A DNA stretch of 8,279 nucleotides from JBAVOR01 sp049692255 (GCA_049692255.1 JBAVOR010000023.1:1-8279), one strand, 5' to 3'. Shown: positions 1 through 5,350, counted from the first letter of the stretch. Notes: generated by a model from the sequence alone, not told the origin. Made by a program: numbers and translations.

Positions 1-80
1 CCATGCATACCATATGCTTGTTGTTGTAATAATACACAACCCACTATCAGTATTAACAATCTTTTCACTACAGAAACCAT
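1..80 (-). CDS. secreted protein of unknown function, N-terminal fragment (runs off left edge)
   Basis: Only the first 26 codons are in the window. Read on the minus strand, they give a textbook signal peptide: a short basic start (MVSVVKR), a hydrophobic core (LLILIVGCVLL) and a small-residue cleavage motif A-Y-G at residues 22-24, followed by Met25. I chose the ATG at 80-78 because an AAAAGGA Shine-Dalgarno (88-94) sits 7 nt upstream. An in-frame ATG at 128-126 would add 16 charged residues, but it overlaps the -10 box of the predicted promoter and has no Shine-Dalgarno. The mature protein is almost entirely outside the window, so no family can be named. It is inferred to be exported through Sec. 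A chance hydrophobic ORF is possible, but promoter, ribosome site and signal peptide agree. Confidence 0.6.
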   Translation of the reverse strand, partial: MVSVVKRLLILIVGCVLLQQQAYGMH

Positions 81-87
81 ACGATCA

Positions 88-94
88 TCCTTTT
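88..94 (-). promoter_or_regulatory. Shine-Dalgarno deciding the start of the left-edge secreted gene
   Basis: AAAAGGA on the minus strand lies 7 nt before the ATG at 80-78. The alternative ATG at 128-126 has no comparable site, so this element supports the shorter protein that begins directly with a signal peptide. Confidence 0.5.
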
Positions 95-126
95 CTTTTT
101 TAAAGTAATGCTTTTTATTTATTTTC

Positions 127-156
127 ATAATAGCACTATTTTAAACAAAGGTGCAA
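127..156 (-). promoter_or_regulatory. sigma-70-like promoter for the left-edge secreted gene
   Basis: On the minus strand, TTGCAC (151-156) and TATTAT (127-132) are separated by 18 bases. The -10 matches the TATAAT consensus at five of six positions; the -35 keeps only TTG. Transcription would start near 120, giving a leader of about 40 nt before the ATG at 80. The rest of 81-241 is AT-rich spacer with nothing else I can support beyond a 7-bp inverted repeat (171-177 and 214-220). Confidence 0.4.
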
Positions 157-241
157 TAGATTCCGACTTTTATGCGCAAGGAACTATATTCAACCATGAA
201 CGGCTAAATAGGAGCGCATAGAAGATACATGACGCCTCATT

Positions 242-721
242 TTAGCCATCGATAATTTTTGATAAAATGACGGGAATAGCACCCGCCGGGTAAAAAGTTT
301 CGTTGCTATCTTTAAGATCAGCTAAGCTCCACCACAAGCCCCCATCGGAGAAAGATTTTTCTTCTTCATTAAAATTTTCATGCGATATTAAAGTGTGATG
401 AACACGTGCAAGAAAAAAATGCTCTTTAAAGAGGGTCAACGTGCCCCTTAAGATGAGTTCTTTTTCATCATAAAAAAGGGGTTCTTCGATAAATACCGCA
501 TCGGTGATACCTGTCTCTTCAAACAGTTCACGTTTTGCGGCTGATAACAAATCTTCACCCTCTTCAACACCACCGCCAGGGGTTATCCAAAAATGAGTGT
601 GATTCGGATGATGTGGATCGACAACAATAACATTGGGTAATACTTTGAGAAGAAAAATCTCATTTTTTGTATTTAAAAGTATTATACGTGCAGTAAGACG
701 TTCGTTCATATGATCTTTCAC
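242..721 (-). CDS. NUDIX hydrolase
   Basis: Cytoplasmic NUDIX-fold hydrolase of 159 aa, cleaving a nucleoside diphosphate linked to another moiety; the exact substrate cannot be read from sequence. The Nudix box is complete at residues about 50-72: G-x5-E (GGVEEGE), seven residues, then REL-F-EETGI, so the Mg-binding glutamates are all present. It is preceded by the usual strand FWITPGG. The start is taken as GTG at 721-719, which overlaps the TGA stop of the upstream GIY-YIG gene as GTGA and has GGAG (728-731) 6 nt before it. A TTG one codon earlier is too close to GGAG, and an ATG at 709-707 is a possible alternative. The overlap indicates translational coupling and one operon. No residue distinguishes MutT-like (8-oxo-dGTP) from other NUDIX activities, so a general housecleaning role is an inference. 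Confidence 0.9.
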   Translation of the reverse strand: MKDHMNERLTARIILLNTKNEIFLLKVLPNVIVVDPHHPNHTHFWITPGGGVEEGEDLLSAAKRELFEETGITDAVFIEEPLFYDEKELILRGTLTLFKEHFFLARVHHTLISHENFNEEEKSFSDGGLWWSLADLKDSNETFYPAGAIPVILSKIIDG

Positions 722-960
722 CAAAATCTCCGTTGTGCAAAGGCGTGGCCTGAACCTATTTTTAAATATTTCTCAAAACGTAGCGCTTTTTCTTTTTCAT
801 CAAACGCGACATACGTCACTAGCTTCCATGGTCTAAAATCTGTAGTAAAAATTGATGCACCAGAATTATGTTTTTCCATGCGCTGTTTAAGATCATTTGT
901 TTGGCCAATGTATGTTTTAGAAGGGTCTTTGATAGAGCGAATGAGATAAACGTAATGCAT
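718..960 (-). CDS. GIY-YIG domain mini-nuclease (UPF0213/YhbQ-like)
   Basis: Single-domain GIY-YIG protein of 80 aa, the usual length for the UPF0213/YhbQ group. Visible motifs: YVYL (3-6) and YIGQT (17-21) as the two halves of the GIY-YIG core, the catalytic-type Arg27 in LKQRMEKHN (24-32), His31-Asn32, and the metal-binding-type Glu63 in RFEKYLK. The tail GSGHAFAQRRF resembles the conserved end of these proteins. The ATG at 960-958 is preferred because MHYVYLIRS is the typical family beginning; a TTG at 990 would add ten unconserved residues. No strong Shine-Dalgarno is seen; an AT-rich stretch with TATATAAA lies 10-20 nt upstream and may be the promoter. The family has been linked to DNA damage processing, but the role of stand-alone members is not settled. 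It is followed at once by the NUDIX gene (GTGA overlap). Confidence 0.88.
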   Translation of the reverse strand: MHYVYLIRSIKDPSKTYIGQTNDLKQRMEKHNSGASIFTTDFRPWKLVTYVAFDEKEKALRFEKYLKIGSGHAFAQRRFW

Positions 961-998
961 GGTAGTTAAAAATTTATATAAATGAATCAACTAAAACT

Positions 999-1138
999 GG
1001 CCCGCCCGCCCTACTACGCTACTTGCGTAGCTTCGAAGGGCATACTTCACAACCATATCAATTTGCTTTTAATTATTCCTTGTTAAGGCGAAGGCATGGC
1101 CTGCCATACGAAGCGACCCAAAGGGTTGCGAAGTATGG
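999..1138 (-). repeat. GC-rich palindromic patch abutting the tRNA-Gln 3' end (REP/MITE-like)
   Basis: A compact GC-rich block between AT-rich flanks. Hairpin A (1008-1041): arms GCCCT and AGGGC enclose a perfect 6-bp stem, CTACGC (1014-1019) and GCGTAG (1025-1030), with a 5-nt loop. Hairpin B (1104-1138): CCATAC pairs with GTATGG, then a 3x3 GAA/GAA internal loop, then a 7-bp inner stem (one G-T) with an AAA loop. The two halves are also related: CATACTTCACAACC (1041-1054) is the inverse of GGTTGCGAAGTATG (1124-1137) with one mismatch. A further palindrome, ATGGC-CT-GCCAT, lies at about 1096-1107. The arm GTATGG contains the encoded CCA of the tRNA. It could be a dispersed palindromic repeat or a tRNA 3' processing structure. 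Dispersal cannot be shown from one window. Confidence 0.45.
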
Positions 1139-1209
1139 CTGGGGCGGATGGATTCGAACCACCGATGGTAGGACCAAAACCTACTGCCTTGCCGCTTGGC
1201 TACGCCCCA
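1136..1209 (-). tRNA. tRNA-Gln (anticodon TTG), CCA encoded
   Basis: A full cloverleaf folds on the minus strand. The acceptor is TGGGGCG (1209-1203) with CGCCCCA (1146-1140), then discriminator G (1139) and a genomically encoded CCA (1138-1136). The D arm has a 3-bp stem GCC/GGC. The anticodon stem GTAGG/CCTAC closes a 7-nt loop TTTTGGT whose middle triplet TTG reads glutamine codons. A 4-nt variable loop follows, then a T arm GGTGG/CCATC with loop TTCGAAT. It lies 60 nt downstream of spoVG on the same strand and may be read from that transcript; I see no clear promoter of its own. Confidence 0.95.
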
Positions 1210-1211
1210 AC

Positions 1212-1235
1212 AAAAACGATGTACTAAGTGTACAT
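1212..1235 (-). terminator. weak hairpin with T run after spoVG
   Basis: A perfect 6-bp stem, ATGTAC (1219-1224) and GTACAT (1230-1235), with a 5-nt loop is followed on the minus strand by CGTTTTTG. It lies between the spoVG stop and the tRNA-Gln gene. The stem is short and AT-rich, so it may only attenuate spoVG read-through or mark the tRNA leader. Confidence 0.3.
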
Positions 1236-1269
1236 ACGTATATAAAAATGGAAAATAGTGGGGAAACTT

Positions 1270-1530
1270 TTATTCGATACCTGCTTTTTCAAATTCAGCA
1301 ATTACCGCTTGTTCAATAACTGACCGTGTTTCAGAGTTGAGTGGATGCACTATATCTCGAAACGAACCATCTTTGCGACGGCGGGAAGGCATTGATACAA
1401 AAAGTCCCTTATTTCCTTCGATAACTTTCAAATCACGAACAATAAAGCTGTTGTCAAAAACAATAGTTGCATATGCTTTTAGCCTGCTATTGTCCTTAGC
1501 TGGATACACTTTAACTTCCGTTATCTTCAT
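1270..1530 (-). CDS. spoVG: SpoVG family nucleic-acid-binding regulator
   Basis: SpoVG homologue of 86 aa, about the family's usual length (84-100). The conserved core is plain: MKITEVKVYPA at the start, LKAYATIVFDNSFIVRDL, then IEGNKGLFVSMPSRR and FRDIVHPLNSETR, where family members read GNNGLFVAMPSKR and FRDITHPINS. SpoVG proteins bind DNA and RNA and act as post-transcriptional or transcriptional regulators; the sporulation name is historical and nothing here implies spores. The start at 1530 is supported by GAGGA (1537-1541), 6 nt upstream. It has its own promoter (1596-1624), overlapping the end of rsmH, so it can be transcribed both alone and from the murF-rsmH operon. The tRNA-Gln gene follows. 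The target nucleic acid in this organism is unknown. Confidence 0.95.
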   Translation of the reverse strand: MKITEVKVYPAKDNSRLKAYATIVFDNSFIVRDLKVIEGNKGLFVSMPSRRRKDGSFRDIVHPLNSETRSVIEQAVIAEFEKAGIE

Positions 1531-1595
1531 TACGGATCCTCGCCTTCTCTTTTTTTTGACTTCGTATTACCTACTCCTCATAAACAACTGCTCCT

Positions 1596-1624
1596 AATTT
1601 AATAATAGAGGACCCTTTTGTCAA
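1596..1624 (-). promoter_or_regulatory. promoter for spoVG, overlapping the rsmH stop
   Basis: On the minus strand, a perfect -35 TTGACA (1619-1624) lies over the rsmH stop codon region. It is followed after 17 bases by TAAATT (1596-1601), four of six matches to TATAAT. The start of transcription would be near 1589, giving a leader of about 59 nt. Confidence 0.5.
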
Positions 1625-2541
1625 ACAGATTTATCACTTTTCTCTCTTTCTAATACTCGTAAACGAGCTGAACGGGCCGAAGGATTACTGTGCACCTCTT
1701 GCGCGCTCGCTTCAACAGGCTTAGGGGTAATGGTTTGCGTAGCGATGCCATACAAGCGCGTTGCATCTTTGCAAAACTGTTTAACTAACAGATCTTCCAA
1801 CGAGTGGAAGCTGATACACACTAACCGTCCGCCAGGTTTAAGAAGGCGGAGCGCAGCAGGCAAAAAGGCGCGAATATTGTCCAGCTCGCGATTAACTACA
1901 ATGCGTAATGCTTGAAACACCTGCGTTGCCGGGTGAATCTTTCTCTTGCCCCTGCCCCCAACAACCGATTCGACCAGTGCTACCAACTGCGCGGTTGTCC
2001 GTATCTGTTTTTGTTTGCGCTGTTCAACTATAGCACGAGCAATGGCACGCGCGCGGTGCTCTTGACCATACTCTTTAAAAATTACCGTCAGCTCCTGCTC
2101 GCTCGAGCGCGCAAGAATGTGGGCAGCAGTGATGCGTTGATGCCCAGGAGACATGCGCATATCTAAAGGAGTATCGGTACCAAAAGAAAAACCGGGCCGC
2201 TCAAAAATCTGATGCTGCGAAGTGCCAAAATCGGCAACAATACCATCAACGGCACGAATATTTCCCTTCTTAAGGGCCTGTTCTATATTGGTAAAGTTAG
2301 CCCATACCAACTGCAACCGCTTAGGGTATTCAGCTAACAGTGGCTCACCGTTCTGATCTAATGCCGCTGTATCCCAATCAAAACTGATAACACGATACCC
2401 AGTGCCATGGGTAAGCAATGCACGGGTATGGCCGCCACCACCAAAGGTAGCGTCGATATATATGCCACCTGGCTGCGGGTTAAGGTATTCAATTACTTCA
2501 CGTGGCATAACGCTCACGTGATACGGTACTTGTTCTTTCAT
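1621..2541 (-). CDS. rsmH: 16S rRNA (cytosine(1402)-N(4))-methyltransferase RsmH
   Basis: RsmH (MraW), 306 aa, near the usual 300-315. It uses S-adenosylmethionine to N4-methylate C1402 in the decoding centre of 16S rRNA. Family signatures in order: YHVSVMPREV (7-16), SAM-binding loop DATFGGGGHT (30-39), FDWD (54-57) in place of the common IDRD, ADFGTSQHQ (103-111) where most members read DLGVSSxQ, GFSFGTDTPLDMRM (117-130), HPATQVFQALRIVVNREL (203-220), ISFHSLED (243-250), and NPSARSARLRVLER near the C terminus. The deviations in motifs 3 and 4 are conservative in position and the protein looks functional. The start ATG overlaps the murF stop as ATGA, so it is translationally coupled to murF. 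In the canonical dcw cluster rsmH comes first and murF follows several genes later; here the order is reversed and direct. Confidence 0.96.
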   Translation of the reverse strand: MKEQVPYHVSVMPREVIEYLNPQPGGIYIDATFGGGGHTRALLTHGTGYRVISFDWDTAALDQNGEPLLAEYPKRLQLVWANFTNIEQALKKGNIRAVDGIVADFGTSQHQIFERPGFSFGTDTPLDMRMSPGHQRITAAHILARSSEQELTVIFKEYGQEHRARAIARAIVEQRKQKQIRTTAQLVALVESVVGGRGKRKIHPATQVFQALRIVVNRELDNIRAFLPAALRLLKPGGRLVCISFHSLEDLLVKQFCKDATRLYGIATQTITPKPVEASAQEVHSNPSARSARLRVLEREKSDKSV

Positions 2542-3926
2542 ATTTTTTCCACGAGTAGATCAACCATCTTTTGCAACTGCATGCCATGTGAACCTTTCAC
2601 TAGGACCACTGCATTGCTTTGCAGCTGAGATTCAAGCGCTGTCACCGCTTCTTGCCAAGAAGAAACATGGGTCACCTGGACTGCCAATGGCAATGTCTTC
2701 TGCGTCCATTTAACCAAAGATCCAACGAGAATAACGGTACGTACTGCTGGCGCCTTGCGCATAAACCGGCCAATTTGTCGATGCCAAAAAGGACTCGTCT
2801 GGCCCAATTCAAGCATATCCCCTATTACTGCAATTTTAGTCCCCTGCACTTCCATATTTTGAAAAGCAATCAACGCTGCTTTCATGCTTTCAGGATTCGC
2901 ATTATAACAGTCGTTAATCAAGATACCTTTACCATCTTTTAACCGACATTCTTGAAATCTGCCTTCAATTGCTATCGGCTCTTGAATGGAACGCAATATC
3001 ACCTCATCGTCGACATTGAGCAAATGCCCTACTGCAACGGTTGCCAAACTATTAAACACGGCTCCGCTGTGCCGTTTTGCAATGCACACATCCTGTTTTT
3101 TGCCGTACCATTTCAGGGTAAATGCCATACCGTCTTTAGTGCCCTCTATTTTACGCGCCTGAATTTGATTCGTTGTTTTGGAACCAAATTTGATAATCGG
3201 GTGATTATACGCAACGCCCGCCAATACCGCCTGGTCTCCATTGACTATGCCGATATTATCTTCGCCAAAATATTTAAAAATATCACGCTTTTCTGCAGCA
3301 ATATGTTGTACTGAACCAAGCGCTTCCATGTGCGCGTGGCCCACCCCAGTAATAACGCCAATAGTAGGGCGCGCAATGGCAGCCAATCGTGCCATTTCTC
3401 CTGGCTTGCTAATGCCCAACTCAAAAATAGCAACCTGATGCTCTGGGCGCATTCTCAATATATTTAATGCCAACCCATACAATGTGTTTTGGTTGCCAAC
3501 AGATGCATGCACGCGCCAACCAGCACAACTCAATAAATGGGCAATCGATTCTTTGGTAGATGTTTTCCCTACAGAACCGGTCACACAAATCACGCTATAG
3601 CTAAATTGTGCACGCCAGCTTTGCGCAAGCTGCAACAGTGCTTGGGATGGGTTAGGCACTATAATTATAGCGCTTTTAGCTTTTAATGCTTGATCCACAG
3701 TATCCAGTAACGCACGCTTTGATGCGGCAATCATAATACCAGAAGCACCACGCAGCAATGCTTCACGAATAAACAGATGCCCATCCGTTTGCCCCCCTTC
3801 AAGGGCAACAAAAATTTCTCCTGGTTGCAACGTGCGTGTATCGATAGAAAAAAGCAAGTCAGTAACAGCCCCTTCTATTTTTGCCTCAGGTAATGTAGTA
3901 CGTATAAATTGCTCAGGTGATATCAT
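2538..3926 (-). CDS. murF: UDP-N-acetylmuramoyl-tripeptide--D-alanyl-D-alanine ligase MurF
   Basis: MurF, 462 aa, within the family's usual 450-480. In the cytoplasm it joins D-Ala-D-Ala to UDP-MurNAc-tripeptide using ATP, the last soluble step of peptidoglycan precursor synthesis. N-terminal substrate domain: SIDTRTLQPGEIFVALEGGQTDGHLFI (27-53). Central ATPase domain: P-loop VTGSVGKTSTKE (115-126), GNQNTLYGL (144-152), FELGISKPGEMARL (168-181), GVGHAHMEALGS (194-205), and AAEKRDIF (210-217) with Lys213 near the place of the carbamylated lysine of Mur ligases. C-terminal domain: NDCYNANPESM (338-348), GDMLELG (369-375), VLVKGSHGM (441-449). The start at 3926 has GGAG 11 nt upstream, which is rather far. 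Its stop overlaps the rsmH start. Presence of MurF implies a peptidoglycan or precursor pathway in this organism. Confidence 0.97.
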   Translation of the reverse strand: MISPEQFIRTTLPEAKIEGAVTDLLFSIDTRTLQPGEIFVALEGGQTDGHLFIREALLRGASGIMIAASKRALLDTVDQALKAKSAIIIVPNPSQALLQLAQSWRAQFSYSVICVTGSVGKTSTKESIAHLLSCAGWRVHASVGNQNTLYGLALNILRMRPEHQVAIFELGISKPGEMARLAAIARPTIGVITGVGHAHMEALGSVQHIAAEKRDIFKYFGEDNIGIVNGDQAVLAGVAYNHPIIKFGSKTTNQIQARKIEGTKDGMAFTLKWYGKKQDVCIAKRHSGAVFNSLATVAVGHLLNVDDEVILRSIQEPIAIEGRFQECRLKDGKGILINDCYNANPESMKAALIAFQNMEVQGTKIAVIGDMLELGQTSPFWHRQIGRFMRKAPAVRTVILVGSLVKWTQKTLPLAVQVTHVSSWQEAVTALESQLQSNAVVLVKGSHGMQLQKMVDLLVEKI

Positions 3927-3986
3927 GGTGATAATATCTCCGCTTTTTTAAATAAAATTAAACAGATATACTCTATTGCGTTGGAA

Positions 3987-4015
3987 AAAATGTTCTTTTT
4001 TTTAACGATTGTCAA
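3987..4015 (-). promoter_or_regulatory. possible murF promoter
   Basis: A perfect TTGACA (4010-4015) on the minus strand is followed after 17 bases by CATTTT (3987-3992), a poor -10. It lies about 85 bases upstream of the murF start in the 125-bp divergent spacer (3927-4051), which is otherwise A/T-tract rich. Confidence 0.28.
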
Positions 4016-4028
4016 GAAAAAATACCAT

Positions 4029-4044
4029 AAAAACCCGAAGGGCT
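4029..4044 (-). terminator. small hairpin with T run in the divergent spacer
   Basis: On the minus strand, AGCCC-TTC-GGGTT (one G-T pair) is followed by a run of five T. It sits just upstream of the possible murF -35 and could shield murF from antisense transcripts of the divergent gene. On the plus strand the same bases hold the AAGGG ribosome site of the MazG-like gene, so it could alternatively modulate that start. The stem is short. Confidence 0.25.
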
Positions 4045-4051
4045 CAAGTCT

Positions 4052-4456
4052 ATGCGCACAAAAAAAGAGCGTATTGCTCATACAGCCTCTGATAAAACGA
4101 GCACTCTTGAAACACTCAAGGCGGCGACGAGGCAAGTGTTTACGGTCGAGCGGGATTGGAATCAGTTCCATTCGCCCAAAAATTTAAGTATGAACATTGC
4201 TACTGAAGCAGCAGAACTCATGGAACATTTTCTGTGGTGCACCACAGAACAGTCACGCGAATTAGTACATGATGCTAAAACACGTACCGCCATTGCACAT
4301 GAACTTGCCGACGTGCTCATTGGGGTGATACAGTTTGCCAACCAAGCAGAACTCGACCTTGCATCTATTTTCTCTGAAAAATTGGCCCTCATCGAACAAA
4401 AGTACCCAGCTGACAAAGCCAGGGGAAAAAGCAATAAATACACTGATTATCAGTAA
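4052..4456 (+). CDS. MazG-like nucleotide pyrophosphohydrolase (dCTPase/RS21-C6 type)
   Basis: All-alpha NTP pyrophosphohydrolase of 134 aa, the length of single-domain MazG-like and dCTP pyrophosphatase proteins; it would release pyrophosphate from (deoxy)nucleoside triphosphates. The metal-binding signature EXXE(12-28)EXXD is intact: Glu52-x-x-Glu55 in ATEAAELMEHF and Glu84-x-x-Asp87 in HELADVL, 28 residues apart. Flanking family motifs are ERDWNQFHSPKNL (33-45) and the C-terminal KYPADKARGKSNKYTDY (117-133). The start has AAGGG (4038-4042) 9 nt upstream. It is transcribed divergently from murF and stands alone; the following gene has its own promoter. A short stem, ACTGA-TTA-TCAGT (4442-4454), overlaps its stop and is followed by a pyrimidine-rich stretch. 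Substrate preference (dCTP or modified nucleotides) cannot be read from sequence. Confidence 0.92.
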   Translation: MRTKKERIAHTASDKTSTLETLKAATRQVFTVERDWNQFHSPKNLSMNIATEAAELMEHFLWCTTEQSRELVHDAKTRTAIAHELADVLIGVIQFANQAELDLASIFSEKLALIEQKYPADKARGKSNKYTDYQ

Positions 4457-4462
4457 TTTCTT
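4442..4462 (+). terminator. weak stop-overlapping hairpin after the MazG-like gene
   Basis: A perfect 5-bp stem, ACTGA (4442-4446) and TCAGT (4450-4454), with a 3-nt loop includes the last codons and stop, then runs into AATTTCTTCTCT. There is no true T run, so termination strength is doubtful. Confidence 0.22.
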
Positions 4463-4488
4463 CTCTAGAACAGGGGGGTACGGGGAAC

Positions 4489-4517
4489 TTGACAAAAAAT
4501 TTTTTTTATTATAAAAT
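4489..4517 (+). promoter_or_regulatory. near-consensus promoter of the secreted-protein pair, with an A6T8 spacer
   Basis: TTGACA (4489-4494) and TAAAAT (4512-4517) are separated by exactly 17 bases: a perfect -35 and five of six at the -10. The spacer is almost wholly an A-tract running into a T-tract (4494-4507), expected to be rigid or curved. Immediately upstream lies a G-run block (G6 and G4, 4473-4485). Transcription would begin near 4524 and cover both following genes. Confidence 0.72.
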
Positions 4518-4546
4518 TATCTAGTAGAAATTTAATGTTAAAAAAT

Positions 4547-4551
4547 GAAGG
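4547..4551 (+). promoter_or_regulatory. Shine-Dalgarno deciding the start of the unknown secreted gene
   Basis: GAAGG lies 7 nt before the ATG at 4559. The earlier in-frame ATG at 4535 would sit only about 11 nt from the predicted transcription start with no ribosome site. The protein therefore most likely begins at 4559, directly at the signal peptide. Confidence 0.55.
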
Positions 4552-4558
4552 TATCCGT

Positions 4559-5350
4559 ATGAACGAACATTTTAAATTTTACGTCTTCTTGGGAGTGCTG
4601 CTTGCAATAGCAAGCCCTCAATCTCAATGCATGCAAAAAAAGCAGATTGCCGCACAAAAACCTTCTCTGATTTACGCAAGAATTCAGCACCAAGAAGGTG
4701 ATCAGCACAAAAAAAGCGATTGGAAATTATATATTAAAATTGAGGGATTGCCAGAGGGATTCACATCAAATACTCCTTTCCATAACAAGAAATCCAATGC
4801 GTACAAGGCATTGTGTGACGTTATAAATGACTATTCTGGTAGTGAAAACAATATAACTTTATACCTTGATGGTTGGGAATTTAAATCCAAAACTAAGATA
4901 ACAGAACGCTTAGACGAACTAATCACTATTGCAGAATCAGTAGAAAGGAAAGAAAACGAAGAATTGAAAACTGCAATGGTAAATATTACAAAAAGCAACA
5001 CTATGCTTCTGCCAAAAAATCCAATTGAAACAGTGCAATCTTCATGCAACAGCACACCCAAACCGTGTACCACATCATTGAAAAAATCTCCTGATAATTT
5101 CATCAAACTAAGTGCCACTGCATCTGAAATGAATTTCTTCCAACGCCCAGTAAAGCAACTACCTACTCGCCATATTATGAAGTTAAACAGCATGATTCAA
5201 CGAATCTCCATAACATCTTTTATAAACTTAATGGATTATAAAACAGATGTAGTTAAATTAGGTGCTATTCTCGGGCGCATAGGCCTTTACAAAACAAGTC
5301 CACCACTTATTACTTTCTATAAGACTGGCTCTCTTGATCAATTAAATTAA
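4559..5350 (+). CDS. predicted secreted protein of unknown family
   Basis: Protein of 263 aa that I do not recognise. Residues 1-24 form a Sec-type signal peptide: MNEHFKFY, a hydrophobic core VFLGVLLAIAS, and cleavage-type end S-Q-C before Met25. Cys24 is not in a convincing lipobox. The mature part begins with a basic, Gln/Lys-rich stretch (26-36). A compact region rich in strand-like and aromatic residues follows (about 38-110, with DWKLYIKIEGLPEGF and ITLYLDGWEFKS), then a charged helix (about 112-140, ERLDELITIAESVERKENEEL). A low-complexity Ser/Thr/Pro/Lys linker spans 145-180, and a C-terminal region lies at 190-263. No catalytic motif or repeat is visible. The alternative start at 4535 would put eight extra residues before the signal. 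It has its own strong promoter, and the ankyrin gene follows 22 nt downstream, so the two are probably co-transcribed. Export and a host-contact role are inference. Confidence 0.75.
   Translation: MNEHFKFYVFLGVLLAIASPQSQCMQKKQIAAQKPSLIYARIQHQEGDQHKKSDWKLYIKIEGLPEGFTSNTPFHNKKSNAYKALCDVINDYSGSENNITLYLDGWEFKSKTKITERLDELITIAESVERKENEELKTAMVNITKSNTMLLPKNPIETVQSSCNSTPKPCTTSLKKSPDNFIKLSATASEMNFFQRPVKQLPTRHIMKLNSMIQRISITSFINLMDYKTDVVKLGAILGRIGLYKTSPPLITFYKTGSLDQLN

Noticed and set aside
171..220. TATGCGC and GCGCATA inverted repeat 36 nt apart
   Set aside because: Seven bases with a long loop can occur by chance, and no T run or known operator pattern accompanies it.
999..1012. Possible G-quadruplex on the minus strand (GGG-C-GGG-C-GGG)
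   Set aside because: Only three clear G3 runs are close together; a fourth is lacking, so a stable quadruplex is not supported.
1023..1319. Plus-strand ORF of 98 codons
   Set aside because: It reads through the antisense of the tRNA-Gln gene and the palindromic patch; no ribosome site and no protein-like composition.
1567..1581. Four-codon minus-strand minigene (M-R-S-R, two AGG codons) in the spoVG leader, a possible attenuation peptide
   Set aside because: Its AGGAG site lies at or upstream of the predicted transcription start, so it would probably not be on the spoVG mRNA. It is too short to support.
2619..3314. Plus-strand ORFs opposite murF
   Set aside because: Antisense shadows of a strongly conserved gene; Cys/His-rich random composition and no ribosome sites.
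4021..4060. Riboswitch or leader regulatory RNA before the MazG-like gene
   Set aside because: Only a 3-bp plus-strand stem is present; no known riboswitch consensus can be seen.
3923..4171. Minus-strand ORF of 82 codons whose stop overlaps the murF start as ATGA
   Set aside because: It is antisense to the well-supported MazG-like gene, crosses poly-A/T tracts and the hairpin, and resembles no family. The ATGA overlap is probably chance.
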